Positions 1 through 8,258 of a stretch of DNA of 32,038 bases are shown here, in pieces. Every line of letters starts with the position of its first letter. Position 1 is the first letter of the stretch. The notes below the pieces were generated by a model. The model searched no databases and had not been told where the DNA came from. It saw nothing but the letters and a program-made list of their open reading frames with translations. The DNA comes from Terriglobia bacterium (GTDB taxonomy: Bacteria > Acidobacteriota > Terriglobia > Bryobacterales > Bryobacteraceae). Where the stretch lies: positions 1 to 32,038 of the forward strand of contig JAIQEX010000078.1 in NCBI GenBank assembly GCA_020073615.1, read 5' to 3'. A program made the translations under genes and the position numbers.

Positions 1-104
1 AACGCCCGCGCGCTGCCATAGGCCATGGGCGGAATGTAGATGCGCTTTCCGGTTAGTGGATGGCCGCCGGGTGCGCCGGCGGCTCGGTCGACGATTGGTA
101 GCAT
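1..104 (-). CDS. HgdB/DUF2229-like protein, 5' part only (cut by window edge)
   Basis: A frame opens at the ATG at 104 and stays open to the window edge (34 codons plus 2 nt). It is preceded by a good Shine-Dalgarno, AAAGGGA, at 112-118. The translation contains GKRIYIPPMAYGSARAF, which resembles the start of the HgdB-like or DUF2229-like module that follows the activase modules in large acyl-CoA dehydratase activase-related proteins. It overlaps the 3' end of the upstream activase gene by 52 bp in another frame, so the two genes are probably translationally coupled. In many bacteria I recall the same modules lying on one polypeptide of about 1,400 residues; here they are split. The full length and function cannot be seen from this window. 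The family call is inferred from a short stretch and from the neighbour. Confidence 0.6.
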   Translation of the reverse strand, partial: MLPIVDRAAGAPGGHPLTGKRIYIPPMAYGSARA

Positions 105-3103
105 CGCAGGATCCCTTTGCTGTCGAGGTACGCTTCCGAGCGCGTCATGTAGCCGGCGTCGTTGCCGTGCCCGTCGAATTGCAGCACCAGCAGAGGCGCG
201 CCGGCGGCCTCGCGGGCAAAGTGCTTGATGTAGGAATCGGGGCCGCACTTGAAGTTGGTGATGTAGACCAGGTGCAGGTTGGGGCGCGCCGCGGCCACCC
301 GCGCCGCCTCCAGAATCTTGCGGCCCGAGGCCCAGAACATGTTGGCGCGCGGGTCCTCCACCGGCTCGCGCCCGGTCACCAGGAAATCGAGGGGAATCAC
401 GTTGGCGCCGTAGCGGTGGCGCAGCTTGCGCGGGATATCGCAGTTCACGCCGCGGTCGTAAATATTGTAGCCGCGCCCCGCCAGCACCAGGCCGGGCTCG
501 CCGGTGGCATCGAGTTTCTCGAGCGCCCGCCGGCCCGCTTCCAGCAGCTTCTCCTGGAACTCGCGCTGCGCGGCGTAGGCCGCATCCACGGCGCGGTCGC
601 TGGCGTGCCGCGCGACGCCGATGCGCCGCATAGTCTCGGCCAGCGCCTTCTTCACCTGCGCAGGCCCGAGCTGGAAATGCAGCGTGGGAATCAGGAATTT
701 GTGCTGCTCGGGTTCGAGCGCCGGCGCCGAGCGCAGCACCCACGGCAGTGTCTGGCTCCACGGGCAGTAGTGCGACGGGGAGCCCTCGCCGCCCCCTTCC
801 GCGTCCACTATGTTGGGTATCAGGATGTAATCGACGCCCGCCTCCACCAGCGCCCACACGTGCCCGTGCGCCACCTGCACGGGATAGCACGGCTGCGCCA
901 CCGCCATTTCGATTCCGGCCGCCGAAATGCGCGGGTCCGTCACCGGGGAGAGCACGGTCTCGATGCCCAGATCCGCGAAGTAGGCCTTCCAGAACGGCAG
1001 GCGGTCGAGCATGGTCATGGCACGCGGCAGGCCCACCTTGAACTTACTCCCCTGCGCGTTGGGCAGCGCCTCCACTAACTTCTCGCGATACGCAAACAGG
1101 TCGTCGATTACCGGTTTGCGGCCGGTCGCCGAAGGTTTGCGGAACTTATCCGAGCACTTGTCGCCCCAGTAGCTCTTCTGCCCCTCGATGACGAACTCTT
1201 TCATGTCACACAGGTTCGAACAGGCCTTGCACACGAAGTCGCGCGTGCGCAGCTCGAGCTTGTGGAGGCCGTATCCGCGGAAGCGGCTGCGCAGGCCCGT
1301 GGCGCGATGCCACTCGCGCGCGATGAGCGCCATGCCCACGGCCCCCATCACTCCGTTGTAGGGCGGCACGGTGATGCGCTTGCCCAGCAGGCTGGCGAAG
1401 GCCGCGGTGACGGCGTCGTTGTACGCCGTGCCCCCCTGGCAGTAAATCGTGTTGCCGATCTTGCGCCCGCGCACCACGCGGTTCAGATAATTGAGCGCGA
1501 TGGAATAGGCCAGACCGGCCACCAGGTTGGGCACAGTTTCGCCCTTGTGCAGCCAGCCGGTGACATCGCGTTCCATGAACACCGTGCACCGTTCGCCCAG
1601 GCGGGTGGGGCTGGCCGCCGCCAGCGCCAGCCTGGCAAATTCCCCCTTGATGCTAATCCCCAGCTTCTCGGCCTGCTCCTCTAGGAACGACCCGGTGCCG
1701 GCCGCGCATGCTTCGTTCATGGCGAAATCCACCACCACGCCGTTTTCGATGGAGATGAACTTGGAGTCCTGGCCGCCGATTTCGAAGATCGTGTCCACCG
1801 GCTCGCCGCCCAGCGTCCTGCTCACGTGGACGGCGCCGGTCTTGTGCGCCGTGATTTCGTCGTTCACCACGTCGGCGCCCACGAACTCGGCGATCAGCTC
1901 GCGGCCCGAGCCGGTGGTGCCCACGCCGCGCACCTCCAGGCGCCGGCCCCACAGGCGCTCCACCTCCGCCAGTCCCTGCTCGACGGCCTCGATGGGCCGC
2001 CCCGCGGTGCGCAGGTAGACATCGTGGATCACGGCGCCCGCTTCGTCGAGGGCCACCACATTGGTCGAGACCGAGCCGATGTCGAGGCCCAGGTAAGCCG
2101 CGATCGGCCCGTCCCCGGCGGGCGGCGCGTAGGCCCCCACGCGGTCGCGCAACTGCACCACGTGGTCGCTCGACAGCGGGTGCGTATCCTGCACCGTCTC
2201 TTCGGAATCGTGCTGGCGCAGGCGGTGAATTTCGAGAATGGACCGTTTGCGCGGCTCCTCGGCCTCCAGGATGGCGGTGCCGATGGCGCCCGCCCAGGCG
2301 TACTCGGCGGGCACGAACAGGTCGTCGGCGGAGAGCGCGAACGCCTCGCGCAGCGCCCCCGTCACACCGGCATTCTGCGAGACCGCGCCGATCAGCGCCA
2401 CCGGCGCCGCCACCGGCCGGCCCTTCACGACGGAACTCTTGAAATTGCGCGCCACGGCATCGCACAGGCCGCGCAGAATTTCGGCCGGCGAGTAGCCCTT
2501 CTGCTGGGCGTGAATCATGTCGCTTTTGGCGAACACCGAGCAGCGCCCGGCGATGCGCGCGGCGCATTTCGCGGTGGCGCACACGCCGCCCACTTCCTCC
2601 ACCGAATACTGCATGCGCAGCGCCTGCTGATCGAGGAACGACCCGGTGCCCGCCGCGCATTCCCCCGAGCGGTCGTAGTCCAGGATGCCGCCCTCCTCCA
2701 GGCGAATATACTTCGAGCTCTCCCCGCCGATCTCGAAGACCGTGCGCGCCCGCGGATAGCAGGCGCCGATCATGCGCGCGATGGCCTTGAATTCGTTCTC
2801 GAAAAACAGGCCGAGCACTTTGGCGATGATGCGGCTGCCCGACCCGGTGACGCGCATGCCCTCGACGCGGTCCTCCGGCACCACTTCGTAGAACTCCCGC
2901 AGCAGGTCGTAGGTGGTTTCTATGGGGCTGCCCGCGATGCGCCGGTAATCGGAGAGAACCAGCGGCCGCGCGTCGAGCCCGGTCATGCGGAAGCGCGGGT
3001 TGGCCGCGCACAGCGCGTCGAGAACCGGCCGGTCGCCCGCTTTGCCCAGCGCAGCCAGTTTGAGACTGATGGCCCCGATGTCCAGACCGAGATTGATCCC
3101 CAT
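53..3103 (-). CDS. Acyl-CoA dehydratase activase, two BadF/BadG ATPase modules plus DUF2229-like region
   Basis: Large cytoplasmic protein of about 1,016 residues. Two ASKHA-type ATPase modules of the BadF/BadG/BcrA/BcrD (HgdC) family are in tandem. The first begins LGLDIGAISLKLAALG right after the start; the second begins LGLDIGSVSTNVVALDEAG near residue 335. Each carries the CAAGTGSFL motif (ECAAGTGSFLDQQ and ACAAGTGSFLEEQ) and a later Cys (GRCSVFAKSD and ERCTVFMERD), the usual ligands of a subunit-bridging [4Fe-4S] cluster. A DUF2229-like C-terminal third starts with CKACSNLCDMKEF. Small activases use ATP to drive an electron into 2-hydroxyacyl-CoA dehydratases or benzoyl-CoA reductase; the role of these large forms is not established. 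I chose the ATG at 3103 because GGAG lies 5 nt upstream and the family normally starts just before the LGLDIG strand. An in-frame ATG at 3136 would add 11 residues and has no clear SD. Confidence 0.88.
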   Translation of the reverse strand: MGINLGLDIGAISLKLAALGKAGDRPVLDALCAANPRFRMTGLDARPLVLSDYRRIAGSPIETTYDLLREFYEVVPEDRVEGMRVTGSGSRIIAKVLGLFFENEFKAIARMIGACYPRARTVFEIGGESSKYIRLEEGGILDYDRSGECAAGTGSFLDQQALRMQYSVEEVGGVCATAKCAARIAGRCSVFAKSDMIHAQQKGYSPAEILRGLCDAVARNFKSSVVKGRPVAAPVALIGAVSQNAGVTGALREAFALSADDLFVPAEYAWAGAIGTAILEAEEPRKRSILEIHRLRQHDSEETVQDTHPLSSDHVVQLRDRVGAYAPPAGDGPIAAYLGLDIGSVSTNVVALDEAGAVIHDVYLRTAGRPIEAVEQGLAEVERLWGRRLEVRGVGTTGSGRELIAEFVGADVVNDEITAHKTGAVHVSRTLGGEPVDTIFEIGGQDSKFISIENGVVVDFAMNEACAAGTGSFLEEQAEKLGISIKGEFARLALAAASPTRLGERCTVFMERDVTGWLHKGETVPNLVAGLAYSIALNYLNRVVRGRKIGNTIYCQGGTAYNDAVTAAFASLLGKRITVPPYNGVMGAVGMALIAREWHRATGLRSRFRGYGLHKLELRTRDFVCKACSNLCDMKEFVIEGQKSYWGDKCSDKFRKPSATGRKPVIDDLFAYREKLVEALPNAQGSKFKVGLPRAMTMLDRLPFWKAYFADLGIETVLSPVTDPRISAAGIEMAVAQPCYPVQVAHGHVWALVEAGVDYILIPNIVDAEGGGEGSPSHYCPWSQTLPWVLRSAPALEPEQHKFLIPTLHFQLGPAQVKKALAETMRRIGVARHASDRAVDAAYAAQREFQEKLLEAGRRALEKLDATGEPGLVLAGRGYNIYDRGVNCDIPRKLRHRYGANVIPLDFLVTGREPVEDPRANMFWASGRKILEAARVAAARPNLHLVYITNFKCGPDSYIKHFAREAAGAPLLVLQFDGHGNDAGYMTRSEAYLDSKGILRCYQSSTEPPAHPAAIH

Positions 3104-3268
3104 TCTCTCTCCAGTGTCGGGGTCCAGGCGGGTCATCTCAAGCTAATAGGACCCGAAGTGCCGATTTTGGCAGCGACCGGCGCCCTGCGGGGGGCCAGTG
3201 GTGCCGGTGGGGAAGTCCTCCGGCGCCGTCTACCCGAACCTGCCTGGGCACCTGGCCGAGGCTTCGAT

Positions 3269-4561
3269 TCACCACACGTGCGTTGCCAGAATCCGCGGAC
3301 GGCCCGCAATGCGATTCACTACCGGAACGCGCAGCACGATCTGCAGATTCTTCTTCGGCCAGTCGCGCGGGAACAGCCGGGCGGCGTCGGAGAAGTACTC
3401 GGGGCTGCTGAGGAACTCGCCGGCCGCCATGGTGCCGTACTGCGTGATGCCGGCGGCGATCAACACGGTGCGGTCGGTGGTGGTATCGAGGATGCGCGAC
3501 ACGATGGCGTAGTCGTTCGGAATGTCCCAGTTCGGCCAAGCCCCGGTCAGCTTCCATTCGGTGTTCTCCGGATGCAGGCGATCGTGCACCATGTCGGTCT
3601 CGTGCTCGCTGTCCTTGTTGAAGGTGAAGCGCAGTTGGCCGGCGGTGCGGAGAGTCCACGGGTTATCGAAGGCGGCGATCAGCACGGCCGGCGTATCCCG
3701 CAGGTCGGCGAACGACGTGGAGCGCTCCCCGCGGATGCGGTAGGGTTTGCGATACCTCTCCAACAACGATGTGAGGTGTACCAGGCAGACCGCGTCGCCC
3801 AGTGCCACATACCGGTCCCACAGAATGATCAGATCTTCTTCGCGAATCGCCCGGTGCGCGGGAGGTGCGCCGGCCGCGTGCGGTGTTTCGAATCCCTGAA
3901 TCGCGTCCTGGGCCTGGGCCGAGCGCAGATTGTACGCCACCGGCTGACCCACGCAGATGAGCACCGTCCCCGGCGTTTTGAGCACGGGGCCCCAAAGGAG
4001 ATCGAGGTCCGACCGCCTCCAGCCGGGCGATGCCAGCGCGGCAGCCAGGATCAGAAGCGCCAAGACGCCGCCGGCTACGGGGATCGCCAAATATCGCCTG
4101 CCCGGGTTCCGGAGCGTTGGGCTGGCGGCTACAGCGGCTACGCCCGCTCCGCCCGCTCCATTACCGCCCGCTCCGTTAAAGTGGAATTCGGCAATATAAG
4201 ATCCGGAAAGCAGTTCGATGCGGGCTTCGGATTCGTGCCCCGATTCCTGGTAGTACTGCGCCAGCTTTTTGCGGATCTCAGCCGCACTGGCCCGCACGAT
4301 GGGGTCCATGCTGGTGTCGTAATCCGGCGCACGGCCGAACACCTCGATGCCGAGCGTGCGCTCCTTCAGGGAACTGGTCTCGCCCGCCAGAGTCTGCTCG
4401 GTGATATGCCGCAGGAGAATCTGGCAACGGCGGCTGCCCCGAAACAGGTGGCTGCACAGCACCTGCTCCAATAACGTTCGGACCTCATCCGCCTTTTCGG
4501 GCGGCAGAAGGGGCACCGTAACATGAACATCGGGCCTACGCGACATGGCGAACGCTCTCAT
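3269..4561 (-). CDS. Membrane-anchored ToxR/CadC-like regulator candidate
   Basis: 430 residues; no gene name recognised. Residues about 20-128 form a module I know from many Solibacter-type proteins: a helical part with LKERTLGIEVFGR, then DPIVRASAAEIRKKLAQYY followed by ARIELLSGSYIAEF. The last two resemble the recognition helix and wing of OmpR/ToxR-type winged-helix domains. A Gly/Ala linker (about 129-150) leads to one membrane span (about 157-178, LAIPVAGGVLALLILAAAL), and the remaining 250 residues would be extracytoplasmic. That is the topology of ToxR/CadC one-component regulators; DNA binding is my inference. The gene is divergent from the TonB receptor at 4791, and the region between holds CGTAACA repeats. 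No convincing SD precedes the ATG at 4561; an in-frame ATG at 4546 is an alternative start. The C-terminal domain is not recognised. Confidence 0.75.
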   Translation of the reverse strand: MRAFAMSRRPDVHVTVPLLPPEKADEVRTLLEQVLCSHLFRGSRRCQILLRHITEQTLAGETSSLKERTLGIEVFGRAPDYDTSMDPIVRASAAEIRKKLAQYYQESGHESEARIELLSGSYIAEFHFNGAGGNGAGGAGVAAVAASPTLRNPGRRYLAIPVAGGVLALLILAAALASPGWRRSDLDLLWGPVLKTPGTVLICVGQPVAYNLRSAQAQDAIQGFETPHAAGAPPAHRAIREEDLIILWDRYVALGDAVCLVHLTSLLERYRKPYRIRGERSTSFADLRDTPAVLIAAFDNPWTLRTAGQLRFTFNKDSEHETDMVHDRLHPENTEWKLTGAWPNWDIPNDYAIVSRILDTTTDRTVLIAAGITQYGTMAAGEFLSSPEYFSDAARLFPRDWPKKNLQIVLRVPVVNRIAGRPRILATHVW

Positions 4562-4662
4562 CGTAACACGAATAGTTCGCGTAACATACTTTTATTGGCC
4601 GCCCGCGTAACATCCCGTAACGCATTGATTCAAAACGGCCGGAAATGTACCGTCCGGTAACA
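4517..4662. promoter_or_regulatory. Cluster of CGTAACA direct repeats, candidate operator
   Basis: Six same-orientation copies of CGTAACA or one-base variants lie at 4517-4523, 4562-4568, 4580-4586, 4606-4612, 4616-4622 (CGTAACG) and 4656-4662 (GGTAACA). The first is inside the 5' coding end of the regulator-like gene; the others fill the divergent intergenic stretch 4562-4790. The heptamer is not palindromic, as expected for tandem winged-helix regulators binding direct repeats. The rest of the intergenic region (4663-4780) has no clear promoter hexamers by eye. That these are binding sites, and for the neighbouring regulator-like protein, is inferred. Confidence 0.45.
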
Positions 4663-4780
4663 CCCTTTCTTCCGGACACGCATCGGGTTAGCATCCTACG
4701 CGAGCCCCGCAAAGATGTCTATTCGTGTAAGGAGAGCACGACGGGTTTAGTTTTCAGGGGTTTGGACCTTGATACCTTAA

Positions 4781-4786
4781 AGGAGG
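4781..4786 (+). promoter_or_regulatory. Shine-Dalgarno fixing a GTG start
   Basis: AGGAGG followed by a 4-nt spacer (aaac) and GTG at 4791. This perfect SD supports the GTG as the start of the TonB receptor. The encoded N-terminus reads directly into a signal peptide. Confidence 0.85.
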
Positions 4787-4790
4787 AAAC

Positions 4791-7700
4791 GTGCATAGGG
4801 TTAGTCTCCGAGCAGCTTTTCTAGCGTGCGCGCTCCTGGGGGCCTTTGCCTTCCAGGCGTACGCGCAGCAAGCAACGATCGTCGGAACCACTACCGACCC
4901 ATCGGGTGGGGCGGTTCCCAATGTGACGATTACGATCACCAACAAACAGACCAACCAAGTCACCCAATTCACCACCAACGGCGAGGGCCAGTATGTAGCG
5001 CCCAGCCTGCAGATTGGGCTTTATATAGTGCGCGCCGAAATACCGGGCTTCAAGAAAGCGGAGCGCACCGATGTCGTCCTGGCGGTAGGCGATCGCGCCC
5101 GCGTGGATTTCAAGCTGGAAATCGGCAATGCGCAGGAGAGTGTCACCGTTGAGGCCACGGCGGTAGCAGTTCAAACCGAGTCCGGCGAGGTCAGCGACGT
5201 CATTTCCGGAGCGCAGGTTTCCCAACTTGCCACCAATGGCCGGAGCCTGTATTCTCTGGCCGCTCTGACTGCCGGAGCCTCCAGCGAGATGGCGGATTAC
5301 CAGAGCGCCACGCCGGTCGGCGGCAGCGCCCAGGTCAGCTTCAACGGTCTGCGTAGAGAGCATAACATCTACCTGATCGACGGCGGTGAAAACCTGGATC
5401 GCGGCGGCGCCGGCACCATCAGCGTCATGCCGTCCATGGATGCCATCGCCGAGTTCCGCCAGCTCACTTCGAACTACGGCGCGGAATACGGCCTGTCCTC
5501 CGGCGGCACCATGACCATGGTGTTCAAGTCGGGAACGAAGGATTTCCATGCCGGGGCGTGGGAGTTCCTGCGCAACGAGGACCTGGATGCCAACACCTTC
5601 TTCCGCAACGCTTCGCGGCAGCCCAATCCCGTAAACCGCATGAATGTTTACGGCTTCAATGTCGGCGGTCCGGTGTTCATCCCCAAAGTGTATAACACGA
5701 AAAAGGAGAAGACCTTCTTCTTCTATAACATGGAGTGGCGCAAGCTGGTTCAGGGCGGCGCCCTCAACACCACCGTCCCCTTGACCAGCCAGTACGGCGG
5801 CAACTTGGGCGCGACGGCCATCCACGTCCCCAACGCCAATCAGCTCTCGCCGCAGCAGATCGCCCGCTTCGCGGCGGTGGGTTTGGCCCCCGGCCAGGCT
5901 TTCCCGGCCAACACCATTCCGTCTGCTTTGCTGGACCCCAACGCCCAACTCCTGCTGAAAGCCGGTATCTTTCCGGCCCCGACCAGCGGAACGAAGTTCG
6001 TGGGTGGCAACAATGCGCCCACCAACGTCCGCGAGGAACTCTTCCGCATCGACCATCACTTTACCGATAAGGTGTGGGTGTTCGGCCATTTTGTGGATGA
6101 GTCCATCCTGCAGACTTTCGGGACTACCATGTGGAGCGGCGACAACGTCCCGAGCGCCGCCAACACCTTCGGCAACCCTTCCTATAGCGGCGTCGTGCAC
6201 ACCGTCTATACCATCAGCCCGACGGTGCTCAATGAAGTCTCCTTCAACTACAACGGCAACCGCATCAACATTCTGCCGCTGTCCTCGGCGGTCATCGCGC
6301 GTCCCAGCGGCTTCAATGTTCCGGAGCTGTTCCCGAGCAACGCCCTCAACCGCATCCCCAGCATCAACCTGGGTGGCTCGACTGGAACCAACTACGATCT
6401 TAACCGCGTGCCGTGGGTCAATAAGGCCGACGACTACCAGATCCGCGACGACTTTTCCTGGACCAAAGGCAGCCACCAGTTTAAGTTCGGTGGAAGCTGG
6501 GCCCTCTATAAGAAGATCCAGGACGTTTTCGGCCAGACTCAGGGTAGCTTTGCTTTCAACGGCAGCTACACCGGCAGCGACTTCGCCGATTTTCTGCTGG
6601 GCTATGCCAATCAGTACCAGGAAGCGGCGTTGCAGGATAAAGGCTACTGGAACAACCAATCCTGGGCGGCCTACGGGCAGGACACCTGGAAGGTCAACCG
6701 GCAATTGACGTTGACCCTGGGCCTGCGCTGGGATGGGATTCCGCACACCTATGAGATGAACAACCGCCAGTCGAACTTTTATCCCAACCTGTACGACCCG
6801 TCCAAACGAGCGGTGCTTTCGGGCGGCACGATCAGCCCCACCAGCCCCGGCCTCGGCACCAGCCCCAACCCGGACCTGAAAGGCGTGCTGTTCTACCTGA
6901 ACGGCATCGGCGTGGCCGGCCAGCCCGGCATCCCCGCCGGCTTGGTGCAGAACCACTGGGCCACCTTCGGCCCGCGCGTCGGTTTTGCTTACGATCTGAC
7001 GGGCCAGGGCAAGACCGTCATTCGCGGCGGCTTTGGCATCATGTACGAGCGCGTCCAGGGCAACGACGTGTACAACGGCGGCGGCAACGTTCCGTTCAGC
7101 ACCAACGTGACGTTCAACAACGTGAGCCTCTCCAATCCGAATACCAGCCTGCTGACCGGCACGACTCAACTCGCGCCCATCACCGTCAGCGACGTCACCG
7201 GCCTCTCCAATACCGACTACAAGCCTCCGGCCAGTTATCAGTTCAGCATCGGCATTCAGCAGCAGTTGGGAAAGGCTTCCGTAGTGTCGCTTACTTATGT
7301 CGGCAACCAGAACCGGCACCAGAACGACTATCGCGAAATCAACCTCCCCGACCCCAGCCAACTTCCGGGGCTGATCCAGGGCACGGCGGTCTACAACAAC
7401 GTAGTGCCGTATGCCGGCTTCCACTCTCTGAGGATGTCCGAGAACGCCAACAACTCCCACTACAACGGGCTGCAGATCAACTACCGCGGGCAGATCCGCG
7501 ACCGCCTGACCCTGCAGGCGGCCTACACCTACTCCAAGGCGAACGACCCGCTCGCGCAGGGCGGCGACGCTCAGGACATGCAAAACACCTCGAATCCCTA
7601 CAACCGGGCCTACGACAACGGGCCGAGCCCGCTGGATCGCCGGCAGGTCGCGCTGGTGAACTTCATCTGGCAGTTGCCGTTCTTCCGCGGCCAGAACACC

Positions 7701-8168
7701 AGCCGCCTGGTAAGGGGCACGCTCGGCGGATGGGAGATCTCCGGTATCGGCACCATGGAAACCGGCCTTCCCCTGAACATCAACCTGGGCGGCTCGCAGG
7801 GCAACAACGGCCTTGCCAATTCCACCAACCGGCCCAACGTCGCGGGCAGTGTTTCCATGCCCAATACGCTGAACTCCTGGTTCGCGGCGTCCGCGTTTTC
7901 GCTGCCCGCGCTGGGCGCCTGGGGCAACTTCCCCAGGGGCTCGGTGTACGGTCCGGGCCGCGACAACTGGAACCTCTCGCTGTTCAAGAGCTTCACCTTC
8001 AGTGAGGCTCGCGGCAGCCGCCTCGAGTTCCGCGCAGAGACATTCAATGTCTTCAACCACACCCAGTTCAGCGGTGTCAGCACCACCTTCACCGCGAGCG
8101 ACTTCGGTCACGTAACTTCCACTTACAACCCGCGGAACATCCAGCTTGGATTGAAGCTGTTGTTCTAG
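4791..8168 (+). CDS. Oar-like TonB-dependent receptor with carboxypeptidase-regulatory domain
   Basis: 1,125-residue outer-membrane protein with a GTG start. Residues 1-25 are a signal peptide ending AYAQQ. Residues about 28-112 form a carboxypeptidase-regulatory (CarboxypepD_reg) beta-sandwich, with TTTDPSGGAVPNVTITI and later GEGQYVAPSLQIGLY. A plug-like region follows (about 115-250, including YLIDGGENLDRGG), and the rest is a beta-barrel rich in Tyr, Asn and aromatic turns such as NHWATFGPRVGFAYDL. The chain ends LKLLF with the terminal Phe usual for barrel insertion. These receptors are greatly expanded in Acidobacteriota and are thought to import large ligands such as glycans or peptides using TonB/ExbBD energy; the ligand here is unknown. 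The gene is monocistronic, divergent from a membrane regulator-like gene, and followed by a hairpin terminator. Confidence 0.93.
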   Translation: MHRVSLRAAFLACALLGAFAFQAYAQQATIVGTTTDPSGGAVPNVTITITNKQTNQVTQFTTNGEGQYVAPSLQIGLYIVRAEIPGFKKAERTDVVLAVGDRARVDFKLEIGNAQESVTVEATAVAVQTESGEVSDVISGAQVSQLATNGRSLYSLAALTAGASSEMADYQSATPVGGSAQVSFNGLRREHNIYLIDGGENLDRGGAGTISVMPSMDAIAEFRQLTSNYGAEYGLSSGGTMTMVFKSGTKDFHAGAWEFLRNEDLDANTFFRNASRQPNPVNRMNVYGFNVGGPVFIPKVYNTKKEKTFFFYNMEWRKLVQGGALNTTVPLTSQYGGNLGATAIHVPNANQLSPQQIARFAAVGLAPGQAFPANTIPSALLDPNAQLLLKAGIFPAPTSGTKFVGGNNAPTNVREELFRIDHHFTDKVWVFGHFVDESILQTFGTTMWSGDNVPSAANTFGNPSYSGVVHTVYTISPTVLNEVSFNYNGNRINILPLSSAVIARPSGFNVPELFPSNALNRIPSINLGGSTGTNYDLNRVPWVNKADDYQIRDDFSWTKGSHQFKFGGSWALYKKIQDVFGQTQGSFAFNGSYTGSDFADFLLGYANQYQEAALQDKGYWNNQSWAAYGQDTWKVNRQLTLTLGLRWDGIPHTYEMNNRQSNFYPNLYDPSKRAVLSGGTISPTSPGLGTSPNPDLKGVLFYLNGIGVAGQPGIPAGLVQNHWATFGPRVGFAYDLTGQGKTVIRGGFGIMYERVQGNDVYNGGGNVPFSTNVTFNNVSLSNPNTSLLTGTTQLAPITVSDVTGLSNTDYKPPASYQFSIGIQQQLGKASVVSLTYVGNQNRHQNDYREINLPDPSQLPGLIQGTAVYNNVVPYAGFHSLRMSENANNSHYNGLQINYRGQIRDRLTLQAAYTYSKANDPLAQGGDAQDMQNTSNPYNRAYDNGPSPLDRRQVALVNFIWQLPFFRGQNTSRLVRGTLGGWEISGIGTMETGLPLNINLGGSQGNNGLANSTNRPNVAGSVSMPNTLNSWFAASAFSLPALGAWGNFPRGSVYGPGRDNWNLSLFKSFTFSEARGSRLEFRAETFNVFNHTQFSGVSTTFTASDFGHVTSTYNPRNIQLGLKLLF

Positions 8169-8194
8169 CCGGTTTCGAGTAGCGTTGGTAACTA

Positions 8195-8231
8195 ACCCCG
8201 CCCGGGCTTCACGGCCCGGGCGGGGTTTTTC
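8195..8231 (+). terminator. Rho-independent terminator after the TonB receptor
   Basis: A GC-rich hairpin with arms ccccgcccgggc and gcccgggcgggg around a short ttcacg-type loop is followed at once by a run of five T. It starts about 27 bp after the receptor stop codon. It sits between convergent genes, and the other strand has only a poor T tract after the stem (ttagtt), so it may act weakly on the minus strand too. Confidence 0.9.
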
Positions 8232-8258
8232 TTGGTGGGGAAACACTGAGAGAAGAGC

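Noticed and set aside
4821-8246. Very long minus-strand open frame antisense to the TonB receptor
   Set aside because: Composition is Val/Ala/Arg/Gly-rich with no domains; it is a GC-rich shadow of the receptor frame and runs through its terminator hairpin.
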